Position numbers and translations under genes: made by a program
DNA from: a virus
Virus record (IMG/VR): IMGVR_UViG_3300044911_001343
Location: 1-55,135 of that record
Length of the DNA: 55,135 nucleotides
Reading direction: 5' to 3' (one strand)
Notes under the pieces: model-generated
Seen by the model: only the letters and a program-made list of their open reading frames with translations
The model's database searches: none
What the model was told of the DNA's origin: nothing
In this document: positions 20,781 to 26,433 of the stretch, piece after piece
How the letters are laid out: every line of letters begins with the position of its first letter
Numbering within the stretch: position 1 is the stretch's first letter

Positions 20781-20823
20781 GGGCAGCATCACTTTGATGG
20801 TGAGGTTGGCGCATCGGCTGCCC
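20781..20823 (-). promoter_or_regulatory. stem-loop in the leader of the HTH gene
   Basis: GGGCAGC and GCTGCCC pair across 29 nt, with a nested TCAC/GTGA stem. It lies between the transcription start and the ribosome site; a possible site of translational control. Confidence 0.4.
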
Positions 20824-20851
20824 CCGTGCGCTCCTCAACTGTTGCTTCACA

Positions 20852-20879
20852 AGTCTAACCGATCCTGGGGTGGAGTCAA
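20852..20879 (-). promoter_or_regulatory. sigma70-like promoter
   Basis: Minus-strand -35 TTGACT (20879-20874) and -10 TAGACT (20857-20852), spacing 16 bp, driving the HTH gene. Confidence 0.8.
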
Positions 20880-20933
20880 TACCACACGACCAAGAATCGA
20901 AAAGACTCTTTGGATCTTCTTATTGATTTGGAA

Positions 20934-21158
20934 TCAAACGCTGCGGATGGGGTTCGACGCAGAAACATTCAGGTACTCGGAGAAGTCCGACCCGTAGATG
21001 GTCTTCCTCTCCTCGGGAGACATCTGTCGCAGTTCAGCGACCATGTCCGTCCCGTATCGGGCAATGCGCTCTGCGGGTGTCATCCTGAAAAGTCGCACAT
21101 CGAATGTGCGCTTTCCCCGAAAGTGATGGTTTAGCCATGTCGAATAGAATCCACTCAT
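20934..21158 (-). CDS. hypothetical protein
   Basis: 74 aa from the ATG at 21158, with GGAGG in the end of the preceding gene. T-P-A-E-R-I-A-R-Y-G-T-D and S-P-E-E-R-K-T-I-Y-G-S-D form two similar helix motifs, like an internal duplication. Function unknown. Confidence 0.65.
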   Translation of the reverse strand: MSGFYSTWLNHHFRGKRTFDVRLFRMTPAERIARYGTDMVAELRQMSPEERKTIYGSDFSEYLNVSASNPIRSV

Positions 21159-21159
21159 C

Positions 21160-21693
21160 TCAGTCTCCTCCACCTACTATGAACTTCTTGCCCTTCAACC
21201 GAGTGTTGAAGTCGCCAACATTCGTGCTGATTCCAGCACCGCCGATACGCGCCCTCTTGCCCTTCGGAACCCAGTCCGACTTGCCCGTGCCGTGGAACAC
21301 GCTGCCGTGCTTCTTGGAGACGGTGAGGACGGTGTCTTGATCATGCTGCGCTCCTAGCGTCTTCAAGGTGCGAAGCGTCTCGCGATGCGCATTCGTGGGA
21401 TTCTCTGCATGACCGTAAAGTTGACCCGAATGGATCATGAAGGTCTTCTCCTTTACCTTCTTCTTCTCTCCATTGTGGTCTTCGATGTACTCGCCCTTGA
21501 CGGGGACGGGGGTAAAGCCATGCCCCTTGAGGCTCTTGTGCAGTTCCTTCGTCCTCTTGTTGTTCTCGGCAGGAGAAAGATTCCCACGGCTTGCGGAGAT
21601 GAACCCCACCATATGCCCTGCCTGTAGGTGACCGTGTAGGCGGGAAAGGGAACGGGATGCTGCCTCTGCTACGAACTCTCTGTATGTCTTCAT
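21160..21693 (-). CDS. DUF3293-like protein
   Basis: 177 aa from the ATG at 21693. The order V-G-F-I-S-A-S-R-G, S-P-A-E-N-N-K-R-T-K-E-L, G-x-Y-I-E, K-T-F-M-I-H and a C-terminal Q-D-T-V-L-T-V fits the DUF3293 family, whose activity is unknown. M-K-T-Y-R-E-F-V-A-E-A is a common N-terminus among T4-like phage proteins. Its ribosome site is buried in a hairpin (21698-21714). Confidence 0.7.
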   Translation of the reverse strand: MKTYREFVAEAASRSLSRLHGHLQAGHMVGFISASRGNLSPAENNKRTKELHKSLKGHGFTPVPVKGEYIEDHNGEKKKVKEKTFMIHSGQLYGHAENPTNAHRETLRTLKTLGAQHDQDTVLTVSKKHGSVFHGTGKSDWVPKGKRARIGGAGISTNVGDFNTRLKGKKFIVGGGD

Positions 21694-21697
21694 GGAA

Positions 21698-21714
21698 ATC
21701 TCCTCTGTGGAGAT
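21698..21714 (-). promoter_or_regulatory. hairpin sequestering a Shine-Dalgarno
   Basis: Minus strand: ATCTCC, 5-nt loop, GGAGAT, where the GGAG is the ribosome site of the ATG at 21693. CTAAATA (21720-21714), resembling a T4-like late box, lies directly upstream. Transcripts starting there could lack the 5' arm and translate better. Confidence 0.5.
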
Positions 21715-21733
21715 ATTTAGCAAAGTTCAACCC

Positions 21734-22015
21734 CTACGAGAACAAGCGAGAGAACCAGGACTTTTCTTCCTCCTTGAACCAGGACTTTTCTTCCTCCTTG
21801 GGGGGAGAACCGATGATCACCTCCTTGGGGCGAGTCCACTCGTACTTCGCATCTCCATGCTTGTCGATGATCACCACTCTGCACACAGTATTCGGAAAGA
21901 CCATGATCCCACTCTCCCATTGCTGTTTGATGTGGTTGCCGATCTGTTCCGACATTTCCTTGCTGAAGTCATGGTCAAAGTGGATGATGAACTTGAGGTC
22001 TTCGTTCTGCTTCAC
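21734..22015 (-). CDS. hypothetical protein with duplicated C-terminal octapeptide (GTG start)
   Basis: 93 aa from a GTG at 22015 (GTGA overlap with the upstream stop). The first ~70 residues look like a small alpha/beta domain (D-L-K-F-I-I-H-F-D-H-D-F-S). The end repeats K-E-E-E-K-S-W-F twice, encoded by an exact 24-bp tandem duplication. Confidence 0.7.
   Translation of the reverse strand: MKQNEDLKFIIHFDHDFSKEMSEQIGNHIKQQWESGIMVFPNTVCRVVIIDKHGDAKYEWTRPKEVIIGSPPKEEEKSWFKEEEKSWFSRLFS
21753..21800. repeat. exact 24-bp tandem duplication
   Basis: The unit at 21753-21776 is repeated without change at 21777-21800, in frame, duplicating eight codons of the 21734 gene. Probably recent. Confidence 0.95.
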
Positions 22016-22413
22016 TTGAATAGTCCTTCCAATTCCTTCTTCAGTTCCGCGAGTCTTGCCTCATCCTCTTCCTTCTGTTTCTTTGCTTTTGCAATCTTAG
22101 ACTCATCCTGTTCGGCAAGTTTGGTTTTTGCTTGCATCCTGTTCTTGTGCTCGAAGTAGTCGGTCAGTGGCTTCAGGGTTGCAATGCTGTTGCCGTGGAG
22201 GCTCAATTGGTATGTGAGATATTCGGATTGCCGCTCAAGGTTGTAAATCCTTCTGGAGAGGTCGTCAAGTCCCTTGCCGTGAGTGAGCAGATTCCGTTCA
22301 AGGTCGTTCACCCTCGATGTCATCTGATGAACCCAGTAGTACGAAAGGATCATGTAGGTGTTCAAGACCAGTGAGATGCCGATGCCGATGAAGATCCATG
22401 TTTCAGTAGTCAC
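22012..22413 (-). CDS. membrane-anchored coiled-coil protein (GTG start)
   Basis: 133 aa from a GTG at 22413 with GGGGAAAG upstream. Residues 7-28 are a transmembrane helix. The rest is almost continuous coiled coil (V-N-D-L-E-R-N-L; E-D-E-A-R-L-A-E-L-K-K-E-L). The layout suits a spanin-like or scaffold protein, but no family is recognised. Confidence 0.65.
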   Translation of the reverse strand: MTTETWIFIGIGISLVLNTYMILSYYWVHQMTSRVNDLERNLLTHGKGLDDLSRRIYNLERQSEYLTYQLSLHGNSIATLKPLTDYFEHKNRMQAKTKLAEQDESKIAKAKKQKEEDEARLAELKKELEGLFK

Positions 22414-22651
22414 TTGTCTTTCCCCAGAAGTCCTGTGTTGATTCCCACAACGCTTGGTCGCGCTCTGTGCGAACTTTCTCGAGGTCGGCGCGGAGGCGTT
22501 TGATCTCCGATGCAGCCTCCATGCGCTCCTCTTGATTCATTTTGCAAGTCTCGCTCGTCATCACGCAGCAAACAGGATTGCCGAATGTTTCGTGGGTGAC
22601 GAATAGCGGTTGTCGCTCTAGTCTATGCACGATGTCTGGTTTGTTGCTCAC
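22403..22651 (-). CDS. coiled-coil small protein (GTG start)
   Basis: 82 aa from a GTG at 22651 overlapping the previous stop as GTGA. The second half A-A-S-E-I-K-R-L-R-A-D-L-E-K-V-R-T-E-R-D-Q-A matches the coiled-coil segment of the 22648, 22941, 8436 and 11746 genes. The N-terminal half has C-C-V-M and C-K-M. Unknown function. Confidence 0.65.
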   Translation of the reverse strand: MSNKPDIVHRLERQPLFVTHETFGNPVCCVMTSETCKMNQEERMEAASEIKRLRADLEKVRTERDQALWESTQDFWGKTSDY

Positions 22652-22941
22652 TTGCCTTCCTCCTCGAAGCAGTCCCAGCCGCGCACTTTGGCGTAACCCT
22701 CGGGATTCAATGATGGAACGTAGTAGTCCGCTCCCAATCGTGACTTCAACTGGCAGAGTTCCCGCCGCGCCTCGTCGCGCTCGGCGGTGAGGCGGGCGAT
22801 CTCGTCGCCCTTGCTCTCCAGTTCGTCAGCAGCGTCCTCTATGTAGTGAATGTCGGTCTTGCAGAGCGAATCTGGCTCTGCGACGATCATGCGGAGACGA
22901 GCCACGATCTGCTCGGTGGTGATCTCGGGGAAGTCGCTCAT
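22648..22941 (-). CDS. coiled-coil small protein ending R-G-W-D-C-F
   Basis: 97 aa from the ATG at 22941 with GGAGG upstream. E-D-A-A-D-E-L-E-S-K-G-D-E-I-A-R-L-T-A-E-R-D-E-A-R-R is a coiled coil, and the C-terminal V-R-G-W-D-C-F-E-E-E-G is shared with the 22941 gene. Paralogous pair; function unknown. Confidence 0.7.
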   Translation of the reverse strand: MSDFPEITTEQIVARLRMIVAEPDSLCKTDIHYIEDAADELESKGDEIARLTAERDEARRELCQLKSRLGADYYVPSLNPEGYAKVRGWDCFEEEGK

Positions 22942-23312
22942 CACCCCTCCTTTGCGAAGCAGTCCCAGCCGCGCATCTGTGCTTCGAGGAGAACCTTTGC
23001 TTCGGTGGAATCAACCAAATCGTGGGGTTTCCTTTCTGCGTAGACCGTCTTTCTGCACACCCACCGCCGCGCCTCGTCGCGCTCGGCGGTCACGCGGGCG
23101 AGGTCGGCGGTGCGCTGAGATAACGCAACGGTGATACCGTTTAGCACCTGCTGCGTGATGTCTCGATGTTCTATCGTCGCATTGCGGTGAACCGTCATTT
23201 GATCAAGAGCGGCGGTGCGCTGCGCGAGTTCGGCGATCAACTTCTCGCACTTTTCCGCGAGGATTTCGATGTTTTCGATGAGTTCTGTCTTGGTCATGTT
23301 CTGTGTCTGCAT
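22941..23312 (-). CDS. coiled-coil protein ending R-G-W-D-C-F
   Basis: 123 aa from the ATG at 23312 with GGAGG 5-6 nt upstream. It has two related helical segments (A-E-L-A-Q-R-T-A-A-L and V-A-L-S-Q-R-T-A-D-L), then R-V-T-A-E-R-D-E-A-R-R-W-V-C and a C-terminal M-R-G-W-D-C-F-A-K-E-G. The internal repeat suggests growth by duplication of the same coiled-coil module. Confidence 0.7.
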   Translation of the reverse strand: MQTQNMTKTELIENIEILAEKCEKLIAELAQRTAALDQMTVHRNATIEHRDITQQVLNGITVALSQRTADLARVTAERDEARRWVCRKTVYAERKPHDLVDSTEAKVLLEAQMRGWDCFAKEG

Positions 23313-23324
23313 GTGTTCCTCCAA

Positions 23325-23406
23325 TACCAGCGACAGGAGTCGAACCTGCACGATCTAGGATCCGGATGTTTTGAGCATCCTGCGTATGCCATTCCGCCAC
23401 GCTGGC
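23325..23406 (-). tRNA. tRNA-Leu(CAA)
   Basis: Class II tRNA with a long variable arm. Acceptor GCCAGCG/CGCTGGT, anticodon stem GGATG/CATCC with loop CTCAAAA (anticodon CAA), T-arm GCAGG-TTCGACT-CCTGT, discriminator A. Confidence 0.9.
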
Positions 23407-23410
23407 GCAA

Positions 23411-23674
23411 TACCCCCCGTGGGACTCGAACCCACAACTGACGGATTACCTACCACTTCGGCTTTCGCCGCCTTCCGTTCGTGGTCTGGACTTTGCCTTC
23501 ACCCGTTCTGGGTGCTTGCCGTCAAGTCTCTACACCTTCGCATCGCTGCGCTTGGCTCGGCGTTGTCTCGTCTTTCGACAGGGAGTTCACCGACTTTGAC
23601 AAGATTCGATCCGTGCATTCCTGCACGGCAGTTCCATTTGAAAGTCCGTTACTCTACCATTGAGTTAGAGGGGC
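23411..23674 (-). tRNA. tRNA-Lys(UUU), interrupted by a group I intron
   Basis: 5' exon 23674-23641 and 3' exon 23448-23411 join to a 72-nt tRNA: acceptor GCCCCTC/GGGGGGT, D-arm ACTC/GAGT, anticodon stem ACGGA/TCCGT, T-arm GTGGG-TTCGAGT-CCCAC, discriminator A. If splicing follows the third U of CTTT the loop is CTTTTAA (anticodon UUU, Lys). A splice one base earlier would give CTTGTAA (UGU, Thr). Lys is preferred because P1 then has the required U-G pair at the splice site and a separate tRNA-Thr(UGU) exists at 24991. Confidence 0.8.
23449..23640 (-). ncRNA. group I (IC3) self-splicing intron, 192 nt
   Basis: The sequence closely follows the Azoarcus pre-tRNA-Ile intron type. Visible elements: P1 UUU(C)/GGAA, P2 CCGTGCA-GGAA-TGCACGG with a GNRA loop, a core block CGCCGAGCCAAGC and GAAGGTGTAGAGACT. 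P7 is GACTT/AAGTC, which covaries with GACUA/UAGUC of Azoarcus. P8 is CACCC/GGGTG and the P9-like hairpin is CGGC-GAAA-GCCG. The intron ends in G. There is no room for a homing endonuclease. The Azoarcus comparison is from memory and needs alignment. Confidence 0.85.
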
Positions 23675-23681
23675 GACTCGC

Positions 23682-23951
23682 TCATCCGTTCAGCAACGAA
23701 CCAACGGAGCGGAAGGACTTCACCGACTTCGCGTTGAACGACCTCCATTGCCCTGCCTCGACATCCCACACGGGAATGACATCGGGTCCGACCGACCCGT
23801 CCTCAGTCAGGAGGTTGGATGCGGGAACGGAAATGGGAGCATGGCTCTGCGACCGTGTGCATTTCATGGTGCGCTCCGTGCCGTCTGCCTTGGTGAACAC
23901 CACCTCGCAGATTCCACGGTGAAGGGACTCGACCATCTGTGTCTTTTCCAT
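23682..23951 (-). CDS. SH3-like barrel protein (DUF2693 type)
   Basis: 89 aa with GGAGG 5 nt upstream. V-V-F-T-K-A-D-G-T-E-R-T-M-K-C-T followed by V-W-D-V-E-A-G-Q-W-R-S-F-N is the signature of a small phage/bacterial family annotated DUF2693, predicted to be an SH3-like beta barrel. Role unknown; often near DNA- or RNA-related phage genes. Confidence 0.75.
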   Translation of the reverse strand: MEKTQMVESLHRGICEVVFTKADGTERTMKCTRSQSHAPISVPASNLLTEDGSVGPDVIPVWDVEAGQWRSFNAKSVKSFRSVGSLLNG

Positions 23952-23952
23952 C

Positions 23953-24219
23953 TCAGCCTCCAGTTGCCTTGAGTTCGTCGAAAGTCATCATCGAAGCGGT
24001 GCGGCGTTCCCCTGTCGGGTTAGATACGGCAGACGGGGTTGCCCCCGACAGGGGAACATTCTGCTGTGCCGCCCTTGCCCTGTCGAACACCGAGACCTTC
24101 TTCTTGGGCTTCGATGCCTTGTCCTTGGCTAGAGCCAGGCTTGCCTTGTTCTTGTTCTTCCACCGAATCCTGGACTTGCGGTGCTTCCTCGCGACATTCC
24201 TAGCCTTGCTGTTGGGCAT
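23953..24219 (-). CDS. very basic hypothetical protein
   Basis: 88 aa with GAGGAGG upstream. The first 40 residues are mostly Lys/Arg/Ala (A-R-K-H-R-K-S-R-I-R-W-K-N-K-N-K), like a nucleic-acid-binding tail. The C-terminal half is polar. It overlaps the end of the 24200 gene by 20 bp. No family recognised. Confidence 0.65.
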   Translation of the reverse strand: MPNSKARNVARKHRKSRIRWKNKNKASLALAKDKASKPKKKVSVFDRARAAQQNVPLSGATPSAVSNPTGERRTASMMTFDELKATGG

Positions 24220-24547
24220 CGTTGCCTCCTCTGGTGTTCCTGATCGCGGTCACGATGTCGTTGCCGACATCGCTCAACTTTCGCTCCGCTATGGTAATCT
24301 CCCCACGGATGGAGTCAAGCCTCTTCATGCACTCTCCGAAAAGGATGTTTGGATCCTGATCCCTGAGGGCATGGAACTTTTCCATCTCGCTGATGTCGAA
24401 CTCAGAAGGGAAGTGCCTGAGTCTGTCCCTTGCCCTCTTTCGGACTTCTCTTGGAACCTTTGGAGTCTGCTTTGGATCCATCAGTGCCAGCATGAAGTGC
24501 CGTGCGTTTCGTATAGCGTTGAACATCTCCTCTGGAACCGTCATCAT
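24200..24547 (-). CDS. conserved hypothetical protein (BPSL0761-like)
   Basis: 115 aa from the ATGATG at 24547 with AAGGAG upstream. N-A-I-R-N-A-R-H-F-M-L-A-L-M-D-P, T-P-K-V-P-R-E-V-R-K-R-A-R-D-R-L-R-H-F-P-S resembles a small helical family named after BPSL0761, of unknown function. It starts inside the 24402 gene, overlapping by 146 bp. Confidence 0.65.
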   Translation of the reverse strand: MMTVPEEMFNAIRNARHFMLALMDPKQTPKVPREVRKRARDRLRHFPSEFDISEMEKFHALRDQDPNILFGECMKRLDSIRGEITIAERKLSDVGNDIVTAIRNTRGGNDAQQQG

Positions 24548-24764
24548 CGAACTCCTTGTCGTATGTGAAGGGGTATCCCTTCCAATCCTTCTCGTCCACC
24601 TTGCAGACCGAATAGACCTGCTCCAGTTTCATTCCCTTCCGCAGGGCATTCATCTCATCGCAGACCTCGACGGCAAGGGACTTCTTCCTGTAGAAGAGGT
24701 ATCCCCCGCCGTCCTTGAGGAGGTGCTGCGTGTCTTCACGGATGGAGATTGCATAGCATGGCAT
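24402..24764 (-). CDS. hypothetical protein with long 3' overlap
   Basis: 120 aa from the ATG at 24764. Residues 1-72 look like a real domain (Y-A-I-S-I-R-E-D, G-G-G-Y-L-F-Y, V-Y-S-V-C-K-V-D-E-K-D-W). The last ~48 residues are Lys/Ser/Gly-rich and run out of frame over the 24200 gene. A frameshift, natural or by sequencing error, near 24550 may have extended it. No Shine-Dalgarno is seen; tRNA-Glu precedes it. Confidence 0.6.
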   Translation of the reverse strand: MPCYAISIREDTQHLLKDGGGYLFYRKKSLAVEVCDEMNALRKGMKLEQVYSVCKVDEKDWKGYPFTYDKEFDDDGSRGDVQRYTKRTALHAGTDGSKADSKGSKRSPKEGKGQTQALPF

Positions 24765-24771
24765 GGAAGAA

Positions 24772-24845
24772 TGATCTAGGTGGGAGTCGAACCCACGGTC
24801 TTTGGAGTGAAAGTCCAACGATTTAGCCAACTAATCTACTAGACC
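24772..24845 (-). tRNA. tRNA-Glu(UUC)
   Basis: Acceptor GGTCTAG/CTAGATC, anticodon stem TTGGA/TCCAA, loop CTTTCAC (anticodon UUC), T-arm GTGGG-TTCGACT-CCCAC. Confidence 0.9.
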
Positions 24846-24990
24846 GAACTGGTGGGACAACCTTGGAACATTCGGTAGGGCTTTGCAAGTACCCAATCCG
24901 TTTTCCGCGAAACCCACAATGGAGTGGTGTTCTCCATTTTCTCCTCTACTTGAGCCTTTGCGCATTACAGGCAAGAGGAAGGTTTTTGAA
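24846..24990. other. 145-bp spacer in the tRNA cluster
   Basis: No tRNA or gene seen. It holds a 7-bp hairpin with a 7-nt loop (AATGGAG/CTCCATT), followed by TTTTCTCC on the plus strand. It might be the remnant of a lost tRNA or a processing signal. Confidence 0.4.
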
Positions 24991-25062
24991 AGCCCCCACT
25001 CAGAATCGAACTGAGGTCTGATGATTACAAATCAACGGTAATAGCCGCTATACTATGAGGGC
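24991..25062 (-). tRNA. tRNA-Thr(UGU)
   Basis: Acceptor GCCCTCA/TGGGGGC, loop TTTGTAA (anticodon UGU), T-arm CTCAG-TTCGATT-CTGAG. One T-T mismatch in the anticodon stem. Confidence 0.85.
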
Positions 25063-25072
25063 AGACACACAA

Positions 25073-25146
25073 TCGGGACAGCAGGATTTGAACCTGCGAC
25101 ATCTCGCTCCCAAAGCGAACGCTCTACCAAACTGAGCCATGTCCCG
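25073..25146 (-). tRNA. tRNA-Pro(UGG)
   Basis: Acceptor CGGGACA/TGTCCCG, anticodon stem TTCGC/GCGAG, loop TTTGGGA (anticodon UGG), T-arm GCAGG-TTCAAAT-CCTGC. Confidence 0.9.
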
Positions 25147-25155
25147 TCTCTGAAG

Positions 25156-25238
25156 TTGATCGTGTAGGACTTGCACCTACGAAGGTCGAAGACCAAGAGT
25201 TTTACAGACTCTCCCCTTTGCTGCTCGGGAAACGATCA
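25156..25238 (-). tRNA. tRNA-Tyr(GUA)
   Basis: Long variable arm. Acceptor TGATCGT/ACGATCA, loop CTGTAAA (anticodon GUA), T-arm GTAGG-TGCAAGT-CCTAC, where the loop begins TGC rather than TTC. Confidence 0.85.
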
Positions 25239-25244
25239 GTCGAA

Positions 25245-25317
25245 TAGGACTGGTTGGAATCGAACCAACGACCTCTCCCTTATCAAGGGAATGCTCTGCC
25301 TACTGAGCCACAGTCCA
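25245..25317 (-). tRNA. tRNA-Ile(GAU)
   Basis: Anticodon stem TTCCC/GGGAG, loop TTGATAA (anticodon GAU), T-arm GTTGG-TTCGATT-CCAAC. Acceptor TGGACTG/CAGTCCT has a mismatch at the first pair. Confidence 0.85.
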
Positions 25318-25318
25318 A

Positions 25319-25389
25319 CTGGTCCGACAGGATTTGAACCTGTAACCCCGTCCTAACAGGACGGCGCACTACCGTTGTGCTACAGACCA
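25319..25389 (-). tRNA. tRNA-Asn(GUU)
   Basis: Acceptor TGGTCTG/CGGACCA, anticodon stem CCGTC/GACGG, loop CTGTTAG (anticodon GUU), T-arm ACAGG-TTCAAAT-CCTGT, discriminator G. Confidence 0.9.
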
Positions 25390-25390
25390 A

Positions 25391-25462
25391 TGTGAGGAGA
25401 AGGAATCGAACCTTCGCTGACGGATTTTCAGTCCGCTACTCTACCTACTGAGTTATCCCCAC
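25391..25462 (-). tRNA. tRNA-Phe(GAA)
   Basis: Acceptor GTGGGGA/TCCTCAC, anticodon stem GCGGA/TCCGT, loop CTGAAAA (anticodon GAA), T-arm GAAGG-TTCGATT-CCTTC. Confidence 0.9.
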
Positions 25463-25469
25463 GGAAAAG

Positions 25470-25540
25470 TTGCCCAACCTGGACTCGAACCAGGACAACG
25501 AGAATCAGAGTCTCGGGTGCTACCATTACACAATCGGGCA
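25470..25540 (-). tRNA. tRNA-Gln(CUG)
   Basis: Acceptor TGCCCGA/TTGGGCA, anticodon stem CGAGA/TCTCG, loop CTCTGAT (anticodon CUG), T-arm CCTGG-TTCGAGT-CCAGG. Confidence 0.9.
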
Positions 25541-25552
25541 GTTATCACAGAG

Positions 25553-25626
25553 GGTGACTGGCGGGACTTGAACCCGCAACGGGGAGAATCACAATCTCCT
25601 GAACTATCCATTTGTTCTACAGTCAC
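25553..25626 (-). tRNA. tRNA-His(GUG)
   Basis: Acceptor GTGACTG/CAGTCAC with discriminator C, anticodon stem GGAGA/TCTCC, loop TTGTGAT (anticodon GUG). The base at -1 is not G, so G-1 would have to be added after transcription. Confidence 0.9.
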
Positions 25627-25629
25627 AAT

Positions 25630-25698
25630 AGCGAGTATGGGAGTCGAACCCATTTCCCTAGATTATGAGCCTAGTGTGTTGCCGTCTCACTCACTCGC
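25630..25698 (-). tRNA. tRNA-Met(CAU) (elongator, or Ile2)
   Basis: Acceptor GCGAGTG/TACTCGC, anticodon stem CTAGG/TCTAG, loop CTCATAA (anticodon CAU), T-arm ATGGG-TTCGACT-CCCAT. Short D region. A CAU anticodon could also be a lysidine-modified Ile tRNA, but an Ile(UAU) gene exists at 26316. Confidence 0.8.
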
Positions 25699-25700
25699 AA

Positions 25701-25772
25701 AGCGGACGATGGGATTTGAACCCACGACCATCGGTTTGGAAAACCGAGACTCTACCTCTGAGTTACATCCGC
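25701..25772 (-). tRNA. tRNA-Gly(UCC)
   Basis: Acceptor GCGGATG/CGTCCGC with discriminator U (usual for Gly), anticodon stem TCGGT/ACCGA, loop TTTCCAA (anticodon UCC). Confidence 0.9.
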
Positions 25773-25864
25773 ACGAAAGAGCGTTATCGCAGAATGCGCT
25801 CCCCTCTGCCGTCCTTGTCGTTTCCCCAGGTAGGTGGACGGAACCTATTTAGTCAGGACTTGAC

Positions 25865-26233
25865 TCACAATCCGAATGTGTCTTCGTTGTCTGCCATGCA
25901 CCCGCCGCCGTTCTTGCACTTGGAACGCTCCTCAAGGCGGTCGATGCGGTCGTGCAGACCACGGATGGACTCGTTGCTGTAGTTTTCCTTGCGGTCATCG
26001 TTGCGACCCTTCTCCTCGCTTTCGAGCCATGCCTTCGTCTCCTGAAGGCGGAACCACAGGTATCCCGCGAACGACAAAGCAGCCGCGACGAGGCAGTAGT
26101 TTGCCTTCGTGGCAGAGTTCACCGTCTCAGGTGAGAGGAAGGTGAACCAGAAGAAGCCGATGCCGAAAAGGAGGGCAAGCAGACCAGTCACGCTCTTGCC
26201 GCTTCTTTCGCTGTCAGTAACAAACCTAATCAT
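25865..26233 (-). CDS. two-helix membrane protein with coiled-coil tail
   Basis: 122 aa from the ATG at 26233 with GGAG 8 nt upstream. Transmembrane helices at about 17-34 and 46-64, then a coiled coil (about 85-105, I-R-G-L-H-D-R-I-D-R-L-E-E-R) and a Cys-containing tail (C-K-N-G-G-G-C). It sits inside the tRNA cluster. Topology would fit a small holin-like or membrane-tether protein; no family recognised. Confidence 0.65.
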   Translation of the reverse strand: MIRFVTDSERSGKSVTGLLALLFGIGFFWFTFLSPETVNSATKANYCLVAAALSFAGYLWFRLQETKAWLESEEKGRNDDRKENYSNESIRGLHDRIDRLEERSKCKNGGGCMADNEDTFGL

Positions 26234-26273
26234 GTCGATGTCTCCATAGTCAGTGGATCCTTGTAGTCTCCGA

Positions 26274-26302
26274 ACCGTGCGTGGATCCACATGGCGCACG
26301 GT
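26274..26302 (-). other. hairpin between tRNA-Ile(UAU) and a membrane-protein gene
   Basis: Perfect 8-bp stem ACCGTGCG/CGCACGGT with an inner GTGGATCCAC palindrome. It lies 14 nt downstream of tRNA-Ile(UAU). There is no U-run; a possible processing or attenuation structure. Confidence 0.5.
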
Positions 26303-26315
26303 CGGTTGTTGATGT

Positions 26316-26388
26316 ATGCCGTACAGGAATCGAACCTGTTCTTACCTGTTTATAAATCAGGCTGAGGATGCCAAGACCTCCCACGGCA
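26316..26388 (-). tRNA. tRNA-Ile(UAU)
   Basis: Acceptor TGCCGTG/TACGGCA, loop TTTATAA (anticodon UAU, reads AUA), T-arm ACAGG-TTCGATT-CCTGT. The anticodon stem CCTGA/ACAGG has an A-A mismatch next to the loop. First tRNA after the cluster promoter. Confidence 0.85.
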
Positions 26389-26405
26389 CATTGACTGTCT
26401 GCATC

Positions 26406-26433
26406 AGTCTAGCCAGTTCCACGGCTGTGTCAA
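26406..26433 (-). promoter_or_regulatory. sigma70-like promoter of the tRNA cluster
   Basis: Minus-strand -35 TTGACA (26433-26428) and -10 TAGACT (26411-26406), spacing 16 bp. The predicted start is about 10 nt before tRNA-Ile(UAU). Confidence 0.85.

Noticed and set aside
19828-20997. 389-aa open frame on the plus strand
   Set aside because: It runs through a tRNA, an intrinsic terminator, a promoter and several minus-strand genes with good starts.
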